From Actinobacillus sp. (lineage in GTDB: Bacteria; Pseudomonadota; Gammaproteobacteria; Enterobacterales; Pasteurellaceae): 64,000 bases of DNA. This document shows, piece after piece, positions 8,334 to 17,808 of this stretch. Every line of letters begins with the position of its first letter. Within the stretch, counting starts at the first letter, position 1. The notes beneath the pieces are model-generated. The model searched no databases. It saw nothing but the letters and a program-made list of their open reading frames with translations, and was not told the DNA's origin. Made by a program: the position numbers and the translations under genes. The stretch covers positions 1-64,000 of the forward strand of contig JAHHQZ010000004.1 of NCBI GenBank assembly GCA_020026075.1. Reading direction: 5' to 3'.

Positions 8334-9588
8334 AACTAGACCGTTTCTTTATTCTATGGTACAACGATCTCAAGTGAAATTTGGAGGTCACAAAGCATCG
8401 CCTATTGAGCTAAGCAATGAGGAAAGAGAATATCTCGAACTGCAGACTCGTGCCAGAACCATTCAGGCTCAAACAGTCACACGTGCACGTATTTTATTAT
8501 TACGTGCCGAAGCAGTATCAATAGATGCCATTGCTGATAAAGTGGGGCTCAATCGCTGTAGTGTTATGCTCTGCCTTAAGAAATTCAAAGAAGGTGGGGG
8601 TTGAAAATGCCCTTTATGATGCACTGGGCCGTGGCAGAAATGCTGAGATTACTGATGAAGAAAAAGCCTGGATCATTAACATTGCCTGCCAAAAACCAAT
8701 TGATTTTGGATATGCTGCCGAAACTTGGACATATACCAAGCTGACATCACACAACAATCAAACCGCTGAAGCAGCCGGATTTACAAGATTATCTACTATA
8801 CACAAGAGTACTGTTCATACAATTCTTGATGAAGCAGATATTAAACCTCACAAAATAACTTATTATTGCGAAAACCGGGATCCGGATTTCGATTCTAAAA
8901 TGCATAATGTATTACTTGTATATAAACAGCTTGAAATGCAGTTTAATGAAAATGGAGAACTTATTGTGTCTGATGACACTCCGATTCATATCCTTTCATA
9001 TGATGAAAGCCAGGTATACAGGCTATTGCAACAACATCACCGGATTTATCGCCGGATTCAAAGCATTCTACAATAAGTAGTGATTATGAATATAAGCGTT
9101 TGGGAACCCTTTCTCTTTTGGCTGCTATAGATCTTCAGACCGGAGAAGCAATCCCTCTTGTAAGAGATAAGCATAGCAGTAAAGAATATATTGAGTTTTT
9201 AGAGTTGCTGGATGAAAAATATCCTAAGGGGGATAAAATCCGTATCGTCCTTGATAATCTTAGAGTTCACACATCTGAAGCGACAAGAAAATATCTTACA
9301 ACAGTACCGGGATGCTTTGATTTTGTATTTACTCCAAAACATGGTTCATGGCTCAATATGGTTGAAGTTTTTTTCAGTAAAATGACCCGACAGATGCTTA
9401 GAGGAATCCACATAAAATCCAAAGAGGAACTCACTGACCGTATTTACAAATATTTTAATGAAATAAATAAAACACCGGTGGTATTTCATTGGAAATATAA
9501 TATTGATGACATTGATGTATCAGAGGAAATCATCGTCGACACATTACCTATTTAAAATAGTCGAGGAGTTAATTAAAGGATGAAATAC
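8316..9588 (+). mobile_element. IS630-family insertion sequence inside the relaxase gene
   Basis: The relaxase sequence on either side joins cleanly (TKTL to LAQHLIQ) when this segment is removed. CTAGTGT occurs at both junctions (8313-8319 and 9588-9594), consistent with insertion at a TA or CTAG target. Imperfect terminal inverted repeats are visible, with TTTAATAACT-like sequence on the left and its counterpart on the right. The exact ends are uncertain by a few bases. Confidence 0.65.
8356..9555 (+). pseudogene. IS630-family transposase with two frameshifts
   Basis: Three frames give one transposase: an N-terminal helix-turn-helix part (ITRARILLLRAE-like), a middle part ending in ILSYDE, and a C-terminal DDE part with VLDNLRVH and TPKHGSWLNMVEVFFS. 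The break near 8596 has five G where four would continue KFKEGGVENALYD. The break near 9011 lacks one A, since adding it gives YDEKPGIQAIATTSPDLSPD. Both catalytic halves are otherwise well kept, so decay is recent or the changes are sequencing errors. Confidence 0.8.
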
Positions 9589-9768
9589 TAGTGTTTTTGT
9601 TCTTGAGTTAAATTCTCCTTTGGTAAGTTCAAATTCCTTATGTGCATTTTCTCTTGAACATAAATAGGTGCTGACAAAGATTTCTTCATCTGTTTTATCT
9701 CCATTACAAATATAATCTATGGCTTTTTTAAGGGGGCTTTTTATGGGATGTATCTTTGTAACCGCCAT
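9565..9768 (-). pseudogene. Mobilisation relaxase, N-terminal fragment
   Basis: The fragment begins MAVTKIHPIKSPLKKAIDYI and continues with SRENAHKEFELTKGEF, the start of a Tn4451/TnpZ-like relaxase. It is cut at EFNSRTKTL by the IS630 element, and the rest is at 7097-8333. Its ATG overlaps (TGATG) the stop of a short upstream frame (about 9770-9843, MEGELMFLSEFREKV...), perhaps the tail of a lost accessory mobilisation gene. Confidence 0.75.
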
Positions 9769-9873
9769 CAGCTTATTACCTTGTTGATGATATGATTTGA
9801 AACCTTTTCTCTAAACTCTGACAAAAACATCAACTCTCCTTCCATTGCCTTTTTTATAGTGTCTATATCTTTT

Positions 9874-10083
9874 TTATAGATAGTGCTGGTAGTATTGTAC
9901 TGCCTTTGCTATCTGGTTTAAGTTTGCTGAATAATTTATAAACTCAATTTTAGCATCACACGGGGTTAATGGTTTATAGTCAAATCCAATGATTTCAAAG
10001 TTATCATCAAAAAATTGTTTATAATGATTAGCTTCTTCTGCATTACCACCCTTGCCATGAACATATATAACAACATTTTTCAT
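9874..10083 (-). pseudogene. Alpha/beta-hydrolase N-terminal fragment
   Basis: The 69-residue frame begins MKNVVIYVHGKGGNAEEA, the first strand and oxyanion HGKGG loop of a small alpha/beta hydrolase of the type common in Firmicutes. It has a good ribosome site (GAGGAAA). After FDYKPLTPCDAKIEF the family pattern is lost and the frame stops, so the nucleophile serine and the rest of the fold are missing. It is probably a cargo remnant of the island. Confidence 0.5.
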
Positions 10084-10211
10084 TCAAATTTCCTCTACCA
10101 TTTCTAATTTACCAGTCACTGCTTCCACAAAAGCCTCTCACCAAAATGATGGAAGGCTTTATAAACTTTTTACCTAAATTCAACAACTCCCTTTTAGACC
10201 TGCCTTTTCAG

Positions 10212-10235
10212 CTTTTTAGTATCAAAACAGTATCA
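10212..10235. repeat. 24-bp direct repeat, right copy
   Basis: Perfect match, in the same orientation, to 1490-1513, just inside the right (guaA-proximal) edge of the island. Confidence 0.7.
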
Positions 10236-10299
10236 CTACTTCATTTTTCATAAGCTAAAAACTCTGAACCCCTTTATTTTCAATGGTTATATAACAGTA

Positions 10300-10313
10300 A
10301 CATATTTGTTTCT
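10300..10313. repeat. 14-bp direct repeat next to guaA stop, right copy
   Basis: ACATATTTGTTTCT directly follows the guaA stop (read on the bottom strand) and matches 1405-1418. Together with the guaA tail it marks the right junction of the island. Confidence 0.65.
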
Positions 10314-10314
10314 G

Positions 10315-11886
10315 TTATTCCCACTCAATCGTCGCTGGTGGTTTGCCTGAGATGTCGTAAACGACGCGAGAGATGCCGTTGACTTCGTTGATGATACGGT
10401 TGGAAACATTGCCGAGTAGATCGTATGGCAGGTGCGCCCAGTGGGCAGTCATAAAGTCGACCGTTTCTACGGCACGCAAAGCGATAACCCAGTCATATTT
10501 GCGGCCATCGCCCATTACGCCTACGGATTTCACTGGTAAGAATACGCTGAATGCTTGGCTGACTTTGTCGTAGTAGCCTGCGTTGCGTAGTTCTTCGATG
10601 AAAATTGCATCCGCACGGCGCAATAAATCGCAGTATTCTTTTTTCACTTCGCCTAGCACACGCACGCCTAAACCCGGCCCAGGGAAGGGGTGGCGGTTTA
10701 GCATTTCTGCTGGTAAACCAAGTGCCAAGCCGATTTTGCGTACTTCATCTTTGAACAATTCACGCAACGGTTCCACTAAGCCGAGTTTCATATAGTCTGG
10801 CAAGCCGCCCACGTTGTGGTGGGATTTGATCACGTGTGCCTTGCCTGTTTTGCTGGCGGCGGATTCGATAACGTCAGGGTAAATCGTGCCTTGTGCGAGC
10901 CATTTCACGTTGGTTTGTTTGTGGGATTCTTCATCGAACACGTCCACGAACACGTTGCCGATCATTTTGCGTTTCGCCTCTGGATCAACCAAACCTTGCA
11001 AGGCGTTAAGGAAACGATCTTCTGCGTCCACTCGAATGATATTTAAACCAAAGCGATCGCCAAACATTTCCATTACTTGATCCGCCTCGTTTAAGCGTAG
11101 CAAGCCGTTATCCACGAATACACAGTGCAATTTGTCGCCAATAGCACGGTGCAATAAAAGTGCGGTTACGGAAGAATCCACGCCGCCTGATAAGCCTAAA
11201 ATCACTTCATCATCGCCCACTTGTGCTTTAATACGCGCCACAGCATCTTCAATAATGTTGACTGCCGTCCATTCCGTACGGCAATGGCAAATATTGACCA
11301 CGAAATTGGTCAGCAAGTCTAAACCGCAATGAGTGTGGGTAACTTCTGGGTGAAACTGCACACCGTAGAATTGGCGCTCATCGTCCGCCATTGCGGCGAT
11401 AGGGCAAGTTGGCGTGGAAGCAGTGATGTGAAAATTTTCTGGCAAGCGTGTGACTTTGTCGCCGTGACTCATCCACACATCAAGCCCATTTTGCCACGCC
11501 GGAATATTCGCAAAAATTCCGGCCTGCCCATTTTCCATATTGTGTAAATCAATTTTTGCGTAGCCAAATTCACGGTGATCGGAATTTTCCGTCAAACCGC
11601 CAAGTTGCATTGCCATTGTTTGCATTCCGTAGCAAATGCCAAGCACTGGCACGCCAGCGTTGAATACGTAATCCGGCGCCACTGGGCTATTCGCCTCAGT
11701 GGTACTTTCAGGGCCGCCTGAAAGAATGATCCCTTTCGGATTGAACTCACGGATCTGGTCTTCCGTCACGTCCCACGCCCACAGCTCGCAATACACGCCA
11801 ATTTCACGCACACGGCGCGCGATCAACTGCGTATATTGTGAACCGAAATCTAAAATAAGAATTTTGTCTTGGTGAATGTTTGTCAT
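10315..11886 (-). CDS. guaA: GMP synthase (glutamine-hydrolysing)
   Basis: The 523-residue protein is full length. It has a class I glutamine amidotransferase domain with nucleophile GICYGMQ (near residue 86) and HPEVTHT (near 181), then an ATP pyrophosphatase domain with the P-loop SGGVDSS (near 232) and a C-terminal dimerisation domain ending TIEWE. It converts XMP to GMP in the cytoplasm. It lies 30 bases after guaB on the same strand, forming the usual guaBA operon. Its last codons are supplied by the integrated island, which restored the tail. An inverted pair of the dispersed GGCCGGAAT motif sits inside the coding sequence at 11496-11527, encoding part of [16 protein letters not shown]. 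Confidence 0.97.
   Translation of the reverse strand: MTNIHQDKILILDFGSQYTQLIARRVREIGVYCELWAWDVTEDQIREFNPKGIILSGGPESTTEANSPVAPDYVFNAGVPVLGICYGMQTMAMQLGGLTENSDHREFGYAKIDLHNMENGQAGIFANIPAWQNGLDVWMSHGDKVTRLPENFHITASTPTCPIAAMADDERQFYGVQFHPEVTHTHCGLDLLTNFVVNICHCRTEWTAVNIIEDAVARIKAQVGDDEVILGLSGGVDSSVTALLLHRAIGDKLHCVFVDNGLLRLNEADQVMEMFGDRFGLNIIRVDAEDRFLNALQGLVDPEAKRKMIGNVFVDVFDEESHKQTNVKWLAQGTIYPDVIESAASKTGKAHVIKSHHNVGGLPDYMKLGLVEPLRELFKDEVRKIGLALGLPAEMLNRHPFPGPGLGVRVLGEVKKEYCDLLRRADAIFIEELRNAGYYDKVSQAFSVFLPVKSVGVMGDGRKYDWVIALRAVETVDFMTAHWAHLPYDLLGNVSNRIINEVNGISRVVYDISGKPPATIEWE
11496..11527. repeat. Inverted pair of the GGCCGGAAT motif inside guaA
   Basis: GCCGGAATATT and AAAATTCCGGCC face each other within the amidotransferase domain coding region without disturbing the frame. 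It belongs to the dispersed motif family discussed in the findings. Confidence 0.8.
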
Positions 11887-11916
11887 AAATATCCTTTATA
11901 AAATAAAACGAGCAAC

Positions 11917-13380
11917 TTAACGCATTTGGTAATTCGGTGCTTCTTTGGTGATGGTGACGTCGTGGACGTGGCTTTCTTTGATGCCAGCACCGCTGATTTC
12001 CACAAATTCGGCTTTGGTGCGGAGATCTTCAATAGTGGCACAGCCTGTTAAGCCCATACAGGAACGTAAGCCGCCCATTTGTTGGTGAATGATTTCTTTG
12101 AGTAAGCCTTTGTAAGGGATGCGCCCTTCGATACCTTCTGGTACGAGTTTGTCGGCGGCATTGTCGCTTTGGAAGTAGCGGTCGCTGGAACCTTTTGCCA
12201 TTGCACCGAGCGATCCCATTCCACGATAGGATTTGAAGGCTCGTCCTTGATAAAGCTCTATTTCGCCTGGTGCTTCTTCTGTGCCAGCAAACATTGAGCC
12301 AACCATTACACAGCTTGCCCCTGCGGCGATGGCTTTGGCGATGTCGCCTGAGTAGCGGATTCCGCCGTCTGCAATCACAGGAATGCCTAAGTCTTTTAAG
12401 GCGGCAGCAGCGTCAGAAATGGCGGTGATTTGCGGAACACCCACGCCAGTCACAATGCGAGTGGTACAAATAGAACCCGGCCCAATGCCTACTTTTACAG
12501 CACTTGCGCCAGCGTTGGCTAGGGCTAACGCCCCTGCAGCAGTGGCAACGTTGCCTGCGATGATCGGTAAATTTGGGTATTTCGCACGAGTTTCACGTAC
12601 ACGTTGAAGTACGCCTTCGCTGTGTCCGTGCGAACTGTCGATGAGTAGCACGTCAACGCCTGCTTCAACCAATGCAGCAATACGTTCTTCGTTGCCTTCG
12701 CCTGCACCAACCGCAGCACCAACACGCAAACGACCAAATTCGTCTTTACAGGCGTTGGGTTTGGCTTCTGCCTTCTGGAAATCTTTCACAGTAACCATTC
12801 CCACAAGGCGACCTAACTCATTGACAACAAGCACTTTTTCAATGCGATGGGCGTGCATTTTGGCGAGAATGTCCGCACGAGTAGCGTTTTCTTTGACTGT
12901 GATTAAACGGTCTTTCGGGGTCATAATTTCGCTGATTTTTTTGTTTAAATCCGTCACAAAACGTGTATCACGTTCGGTAACAATGCCCACTAATTGTTGG
13001 TGATAATTCACTACTGGGAAAGTGGCAAAATTGTGCTGTTTCACAATTTGTGCCAATTCAGCCAATGTGGTTTCAGGGTCAACACAAACGGGATCGCCGA
13101 TCATTCCTGTTTCAAATTTTTTCACACGGCGTACACGATCCGCTTGGCGTTCAATGGACATATTTTTGTGGATAAAACCAATTCCGCCCTCTTGCGCTAA
13201 GGCAATCGCCAGTTTGGTTTCTGTAACCGTATCCATTGCTGCGGAAAGCATTGGGATATTCAGTGTAATGTCTTTGGTAAGCTGGGTTTTAAGATTGGCG
13301 GTGTTTGGCAACACGGTGGAATGTGCAGGGACGAGCAGAACGTCGTCAAAGGTTAAGGCTTTTTTTGTGATACGTAACAT
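11917..13380 (-). CDS. guaB: Inosine-5'-monophosphate dehydrogenase
   Basis: The 487-residue enzyme starts at [16 protein letters not shown], matching the E. coli start; five upstream codons in frame are ignored. It has the catalytic (beta/alpha)8 barrel interrupted by two CBS domains (about residues 95-205), and the active-site loop GPGSICTTR with the catalytic cysteine near residue 305. It oxidises IMP to XMP with NAD+, the first committed step to GMP, and is followed by guaA. The 128-base gap to the divergent birA holds the promoters. Confidence 0.97.
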   Translation of the reverse strand: MLRITKKALTFDDVLLVPAHSTVLPNTANLKTQLTKDITLNIPMLSAAMDTVTETKLAIALAQEGGIGFIHKNMSIERQADRVRRVKKFETGMIGDPVCVDPETTLAELAQIVKQHNFATFPVVNYHQQLVGIVTERDTRFVTDLNKKISEIMTPKDRLITVKENATRADILAKMHAHRIEKVLVVNELGRLVGMVTVKDFQKAEAKPNACKDEFGRLRVGAAVGAGEGNEERIAALVEAGVDVLLIDSSHGHSEGVLQRVRETRAKYPNLPIIAGNVATAAGALALANAGASAVKVGIGPGSICTTRIVTGVGVPQITAISDAAAALKDLGIPVIADGGIRYSGDIAKAIAAGASCVMVGSMFAGTEEAPGEIELYQGRAFKSYRGMGSLGAMAKGSSDRYFQSDNAADKLVPEGIEGRIPYKGLLKEIIHQQMGGLRSCMGLTGCATIEDLRTKAEFVEISGAGIKESHVHDVTITKEAPNYQMR

Positions 13381-13508
13381 TTGCAATACTCTCATCTAAG
13401 GTTAAAGAAAAAATATTGCGACGGCATTATACAGAAAGATTTGCAAAGTGCGATATAATTCACAAAATTTTCACTGACCAATCATTTATTACGCAAAAAC
13501 AAGCCACT

Positions 13509-14495
13509 ATGTATACTCATTCAACTGCAATTCTTTTATTGCGTGCGTTAATTCAGCACCAGCACCAATCCAGCCTCCCCGCCCCATTGAACACGCTCGC
13601 TGCAACGCTCGGTCTTGACAAACACACCGCTCAACGTGCGTTGCAAGAATGGCGGCAGTCCGGAATAAATTTACAAATTCAGCAACATAATAACGGCGAG
13701 TACGTGCGTTTGTTACCCTCTTGCCCATTTTGGAATGTGGCATTTTTGCGTAAAGCCTGCCCAAACTGGCATTTCTTCTACAAGCCTGTGATCGATTCCA
13801 CGAACGAGTTTTTACTGAAATACCACAGCACGCTTGCACCTTTTAGCCTATGTTTAACGGAATTTCAAACCGCTGGACGTGGGCGACGTGGACGTTCGTG
13901 GCATTCGCCCTTTGCAGGTCAATTAACTTTTAGTTTTACTTGGTATCCCCCAATGGAAAATATCGCAGGGCTGAGTGTGGTAATAGGCATCGCCACTGCG
14001 GAGGCTTTGCAAAAGCTGAACATTGAAAATGTACAATTGAAGTGGCCAAATGATATTTTGCTCAACGGCAAAAAATTAGGTGGCATTTTAATTGAACACA
14101 TCGCTCACACGCCGCCTGAGCCTGCGTGCTTGGTGATTGGCGTGGGGCTAAACATCACCGAGCCGACCCTACCTGACGGCACGTTTCCTCAACCCTGCAC
14201 TGGGCTACATTTCGTGTTGCCTAAATTAAGCCGTGAACAAGTGCTTTCTACGTTGCTCAAACAAATTCAAACTGCCCTAATTCAGTTTACCCAACAAGGC
14301 TTTACGGCGTTTTTGCCACACTGGAATAATCTCGATTATTTTCATCAAAAGCCCGTCACACTCTGGCGAGAAAGCACGCCCATTCACGGCACGGTGTTAG
14401 GGCTTACGGACACTGGGGCTTTGCGTTTGCAATGCGAGAACGGTCAAGTGCAGATTTTTCATCAAGGGGAAGTTTCCCTGCGTGCGAAAGCCTAA
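13509..14495 (+). CDS. birA: Bifunctional biotin-protein ligase / biotin operon repressor
   Basis: The start MYTHSTAILLLRALIQ is chosen over an upstream in-frame ATG because it begins the N-terminal helix-turn-helix domain. The central ligase domain has the biotinyl-AMP loop TAGRGRRGRSW (near residue 125), KWPNDILLNGKKLGGILIE (near 180) and a C-terminal SH3-like domain (GTVLGLTDTGALRL). It attaches biotin to BCCP in the cytoplasm and may repress biotin genes. It is divergent from guaB. Confidence 0.92.
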   Translation: MYTHSTAILLLRALIQHQHQSSLPAPLNTLAATLGLDKHTAQRALQEWRQSGINLQIQQHNNGEYVRLLPSCPFWNVAFLRKACPNWHFFYKPVIDSTNEFLLKYHSTLAPFSLCLTEFQTAGRGRRGRSWHSPFAGQLTFSFTWYPPMENIAGLSVVIGIATAEALQKLNIENVQLKWPNDILLNGKKLGGILIEHIAHTPPEPACLVIGVGLNITEPTLPDGTFPQPCTGLHFVLPKLSREQVLSTLLKQIQTALIQFTQQGFTAFLPHWNNLDYFHQKPVTLWRESTPIHGTVLGLTDTGALRLQCENGQVQIFHQGEVSLRAKA

Positions 14496-14499
14496 CGAG

Positions 14500-14530
14500 C
14501 TAGGCCGGAATTTTTTTAAAATTTTTATAA
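14500..14530 (+). repeat. Single GGCCGGAAT motif
   Basis: TAGGCCGGAATTTTT followed by AAAATTTTT sits directly after the birA stop. Only one orientation is present. Confidence 0.75.
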
Positions 14531-14538
14531 AGAAAACC

Positions 14539-15510
14539 ATGAAATCACATCAAGAATCCATTTTTATGTCGCTCCCTGTGAGCTTATTTGGTAGCACGAT
14601 GGGGTTGTGTGGCCTGTCGGTAGCACTCAATCATTTTGCCCACAATGTGCCGTTTTTTCAGCCACTGGTGCGTGGCGTGGATATGCTGACGTTCGGCATT
14701 TTTCTCTTTTTAAGCTGTATTTATTTGGTGAAATGGCTGGCGTATTTCCACTTCGCCAAAGAAGAATTTCAATGCCCAACACGCAAGAGTTTTTTCGCTA
14801 CGATCACCATTTCCCTGCTGCTAACCCCCATTTTAATCCACAAATACAACCCAACCCTGAGCTTTTATATTTGGCTTTTGGGCGTGGTGCTGTCGTTTAT
14901 TTTTGCCCTGTATATGGTGTATTTTTGGATTGAAACGAAACACTCGCCGACCCAGCTCACGCCTGCGTGGATTATTCCTGTGGTGGGTGTGTTGAACATT
15001 CCGCAAGCGAGCTATTTATTTCACGGCAATTACCTTCATTTTGTGAATTTAAGTGCGCTCGCCATCGGCTTTTTCTTCGCCATTCCCGTTATTACTTTGA
15101 TTTTTTCACGTGTGATTTTTATTGAAAAACTGCCTGCTAAACTCACGCCAACATTAATGATTTTAGTGGCGCCGTTTTCCGTAGGGCATTTGGCTTATGT
15201 GGCAACAGTCGGCGTGCTAGATGGCGTGGCTTTCGGCTTGTTCATCATCGGTGTGTTTATGTTTTTCGCCTTGCTGCCACAACTATTTAAAATCACCAAA
15301 GTCGCCCCTTTTCAAGTCAGCTGGTGGGCGATAAGTTTCCCTACTGCGGCGTTAATCAACAGCCTTTACAGCATCAACCACTTTTTAAAACTCACGTGGC
15401 TAGAAAACCTCACCAACGCTGCCTTGCTAGTTTTCACCGCCATCGTGATTTATTTAATCTACCGCACCATCAAAGGCATTTACCGCAAAGAATTTGCTTG
15501 CTTTTGCTAG
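14539..15510 (+). CDS. TDT/SLAC1-family anion channel or transporter (TehA-like)
   Basis: About 323 residues with ten hydrophobic segments and a short cytoplasmic N-terminus, starting at MKSHQESIFMSLPVSLFGS. The LPVSLFGSTMGLCGLSVAL opening and the central SVGHLAYV region fit the tellurite-resistance/dicarboxylate transporter (TDT, SLAC1) fold, in which a phenylalanine-gated pore conducts anions. It could be TehA, but no tehB lies nearby and substrate cannot be inferred. An upstream in-frame start at 14482 overlapping birA is rejected because it reads through the repeat motif. Confidence 0.75.
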   Translation: MKSHQESIFMSLPVSLFGSTMGLCGLSVALNHFAHNVPFFQPLVRGVDMLTFGIFLFLSCIYLVKWLAYFHFAKEEFQCPTRKSFFATITISLLLTPILIHKYNPTLSFYIWLLGVVLSFIFALYMVYFWIETKHSPTQLTPAWIIPVVGVLNIPQASYLFHGNYLHFVNLSALAIGFFFAIPVITLIFSRVIFIEKLPAKLTPTLMILVAPFSVGHLAYVATVGVLDGVAFGLFIIGVFMFFALLPQLFKITKVAPFQVSWWAISFPTAALINSLYSINHFLKLTWLENLTNAALLVFTAIVIYLIYRTIKGIYRKEFACFC

Positions 15511-15520
15511 ATTAAATTTA

Positions 15521-15546
15521 GCTAGGCCGGAATTTTTGCACAAAAA
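15521..15546 (+). repeat. Single GGCCGGAAT motif
   Basis: CTAGGCCGGAATTTTTGC lies just after the TDT gene and directly before a stem-loop terminator. Confidence 0.75.
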
Positions 15547-15576
15547 ATGGCGATTAATTTCGGTTTAATCGCCATT
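15545..15576. terminator. Bidirectional terminator between TDT gene and adhP
   Basis: AATGGCGATTAA and TTAATCGCCATT form a 12-bp stem with a short loop, flanked by A and T runs, between two converging genes. Confidence 0.8.
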
Positions 15577-15601
15577 TAAATGCACTTTACTTACAGTTTA
15601 A

Positions 15602-16621
15602 TTAGTGTTTTTTCATATCCAACACCATACGACCTTGAATTTTGCCATCACGCATTTCTTGGAAAACCTCAACCACTTCGCTGAGTTTACGTTTTTCTAC
15701 GATTGGCGTAACGATACCACGTGCGCCGAAATCAAAAGCCTCTGCGAGATCTTGGCGAGTACCGACTAAGGATCCCACCACTTCAATACCGTCAAGCACA
15801 ATGCGTGGAATGGAAAGATCCATCGTTTCTGGCGGCAAGCCCACAGCAACTACACGTCCGCCTGCACGTACGCAATCTACCGCACTGTTAAAGGCGGCTT
15901 TCGCTACGGCGGTAACCACTGCGGCGTGCACCCCACCTTGCGTGATTTCTTGGATTTTTTCCGTTGCGTTTTCTTTAAGTGGATTGATCACAAACTCTGC
16001 CCCCACTTCTTTGGCAAGGGCAAGTTTATCATCATTGAGATCCACTGCGATCACACGGGCGCCGAAAGCGTTTTTCGCATATTGCACCGCTAAATTGCCT
16101 AAGCCACCTGCGCCATAAATGGCGATCCACTGCCCTGCACGAATGCCTGATACTTTAATGGCTTTGTAGGTAGTAACCCCAGCGCAAGTAATGCTACTGG
16201 CTTGGGCAGGATCTAAACCATCAGGCACTTTCACCGCATAATCGGCGGTTACTACGCAGTATTCTGCCATTCCGCCATCAACAGTGTAACCTGCATTTTT
16301 CACGGAACGGCAAAGGGTTTCACGGCCAGAATTGCAATATTCGCACGAGCCACAGCCTTCAAAGAACCACGCAATACTCACACGGTCGCCCACTTTTAAA
16401 GACGTTACATCTTCGCCAATAGCTTTCACGATACCGATCCCTTCGTGGCCTAAAATTCGACCTGGCTGTCTACCGTAATCGGCTGCACAAACGTGCAGAT
16501 CCGTGTGACACACACCACAATATTCCACTTCAACTAAGGCCTCATTGGCACGAATTTCTGGAATATCACGTTCAACGATCTCCACATCGGTACAAGCTTG
16601 ATTTACAACTGCTGCTTTCAT
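15602..16621 (-). CDS. adhP: Zinc-dependent alcohol dehydrogenase AdhP
   Basis: This 339-residue medium-chain dehydrogenase has catalytic zinc ligands in CGVCHTD (near residue 37) and GHEGIG (near 60), a structural zinc cluster ([15 protein letters not shown], about 92-106) and the NAD-binding GAGGLG in the Rossmann domain (near 170). It closely resembles E. coli AdhP, which interconverts ethanol and acetaldehyde. It stands alone between two terminator-like repeats. Confidence 0.92.
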   Translation of the reverse strand: MKAAVVNQACTDVEIVERDIPEIRANEALVEVEYCGVCHTDLHVCAADYGRQPGRILGHEGIGIVKAIGEDVTSLKVGDRVSIAWFFEGCGSCEYCNSGRETLCRSVKNAGYTVDGGMAEYCVVTADYAVKVPDGLDPAQASSITCAGVTTYKAIKVSGIRAGQWIAIYGAGGLGNLAVQYAKNAFGARVIAVDLNDDKLALAKEVGAEFVINPLKENATEKIQEITQGGVHAAVVTAVAKAAFNSAVDCVRAGGRVVAVGLPPETMDLSIPRIVLDGIEVVGSLVGTRQDLAEAFDFGARGIVTPIVEKRKLSEVVEVFQEMRDGKIQGRMVLDMKKH

Positions 16622-16659
16622 AGTAAAGTCCTCTTTTGAGTTGATAAAAAGAAAAAGGC

Positions 16660-16703
16660 TAGGCCGGAATTTTTGCTAAAATTTTGCCAAAAATTCCGGC
16701 CTT
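16660..16703. repeat. Inverted pair of the GGCCGGAAT motif
   Basis: A near-perfect palindrome (AGGCCGGAATTTTTG and its inverse around a central AAAATTTTG) lies between adhP and the end of afuC, where it could act as the afu operon terminator. Confidence 0.85.
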
Positions 16704-16706
16704 CGG

Positions 16707-17774
16707 TTATTCAGGTTTAAGTAAGAAAACGCCGTGCAGATCCATTTCGATGAAGGCATTTTTCATTTCTGGATCAAAATGTTCAGGATTGGCGTTGATT
16801 AATACGGTTTGTCCTGCCCAGTCGGCGACAATTTCCCAGTGGTTGCCCATATAAACGGCGCTTTTCACGCTGCAAGCTTGGGATGCAGCGCCCTTTGTTT
16901 GTAAATGCAAGGCCTCTGGGCGTACACCGAGTAAGCACTCGCCATCTGGCACGTTAAAGCGTGCGGCATTTGGCACTTGGAAAGTGTAGCCGTTGACGGT
17001 TACATTTTCCCCTTGTAATTGAGCTGGGAAAATACTGCTTTCACCCATAAAGTTTGCTAAAAACAATGAGTTTGGCTGCACATACAGGGTTTTCGCTGGG
17101 GCTTTTTGCATAATTTTGCCTTTGTGCATTACGATAACTTCATCAGACACCGCAAAGGCCTCTGTTTGATCGTGGGTCACATACAAGGACGTAATGCCTA
17201 ATTTTTGCTGTAACTCACGGATTTTTTCTCGCATTGAACGACGTAAATTGGCATCAAGATTGGAAAGGGGTTCATCAAACAGCAAAACTTTTGGCTTTAA
17301 CACCAGTGCACGTGCCAATGCTACCCGTTGCTGTTGACCGCCTGAAATTTGATCCACATAGCGATCGGCAAAGCCTGCGAGATCCACCAGCTCTAAGGCT
17401 TCTTCCACGCGTTTGCGGCGCTCCGCTTTCGGCACGCCTTGCATTCGCAAACCGTAACCTACGTTATCGCCAAGCATCATATGTGGAAACAACGCATAAG
17501 ACTGGAACACGATACAAATATCTCGTTTTTGAATGGATTCTTTGGTTACATCTTCGCCGTCAATAAAAATCTGCCCTGATGTTGGCATTTCCAAACCTGC
17601 CACTAAACGCAAAACCGTGGTTTTACCACAGCCTGATGGTCCAAGTAGCGTAACCATTGTGCCACGCTTAATGTGCAAATCGAGATCATCAATCACTACC
17701 GCATCGCCAAAAGCTTTGGTTACGTTTTTTAGCACTAAAAAATCATCGTCATTGTTCGTTTGTAAATTTTGCAT
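16707..17774 (-). CDS. afuC: ABC transporter ATP-binding protein AfuC/FbpC
   Basis: About 355 residues starting at [12 protein letters not shown]; ten upstream codons are dropped. It has Walker [10 protein letters not shown] (near 48), the ABC signature [15 protein letters not shown] (near 142), Walker [13 protein letters not shown] and a C-terminal regulatory TOBE-like domain. It energises the AfuB permease at the inner membrane. It is the last gene of the afuA-afuA-afuB-afuC operon. AfuABC systems were first called ferric iron importers; the Actinobacillus AfuABC was later shown to take up hexose phosphates. Confidence 0.88.
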   Translation of the reverse strand: MQNLQTNNDDDFLVLKNVTKAFGDAVVIDDLDLHIKRGTMVTLLGPSGCGKTTVLRLVAGLEMPTSGQIFIDGEDVTKESIQKRDICIVFQSYALFPHMMLGDNVGYGLRMQGVPKAERRKRVEEALELVDLAGFADRYVDQISGGQQQRVALARALVLKPKVLLFDEPLSNLDANLRRSMREKIRELQQKLGITSLYVTHDQTEAFAVSDEVIVMHKGKIMQKAPAKTLYVQPNSLFLANFMGESSIFPAQLQGENVTVNGYTFQVPNAARFNVPDGECLLGVRPEALHLQTKGAASQACSVKSAVYMGNHWEIVADWAGQTVLINANPEHFDPEMKNAFIEMDLHGVFLLKPE

Positions 17775-17808
17775 ATAAATCCTTAGCACGGCCGTACCGC
17801 ACACAACA

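Larger units (their letters stand above)
1401..10314. mobile_element. Decayed genomic island integrated at the guaA 3' end
   Basis: The block is visibly more AT-rich than its flanks and lacks the GGCCGGAAT motif found everywhere else. It is bounded by duplicated guaA tail sequence and by direct repeats just inside both edges. It carries defence genes (Kiwa remnant, restriction-modification), a mobilisation relaxase of Gram-positive type broken into pieces, an IS630-family insertion and a hydrolase fragment. I see no intact integrase, so the element is probably immobile by itself. A Firmicute-like donor is inferred from the relaxase and methyltransferase style and the base composition, not proven. 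Confidence 0.75.

Noticed and set aside
10373..13399. Open frames antisense to guaA and guaB
   Set aside because: They are mirror frames of well-conserved genes with no independent start signals or family similarity.
14482..14538. Upstream start for the TDT channel overlapping birA
   Set aside because: It would translate through the dispersed motif and adds residues not typical of the family; ATG 14539 is better placed.
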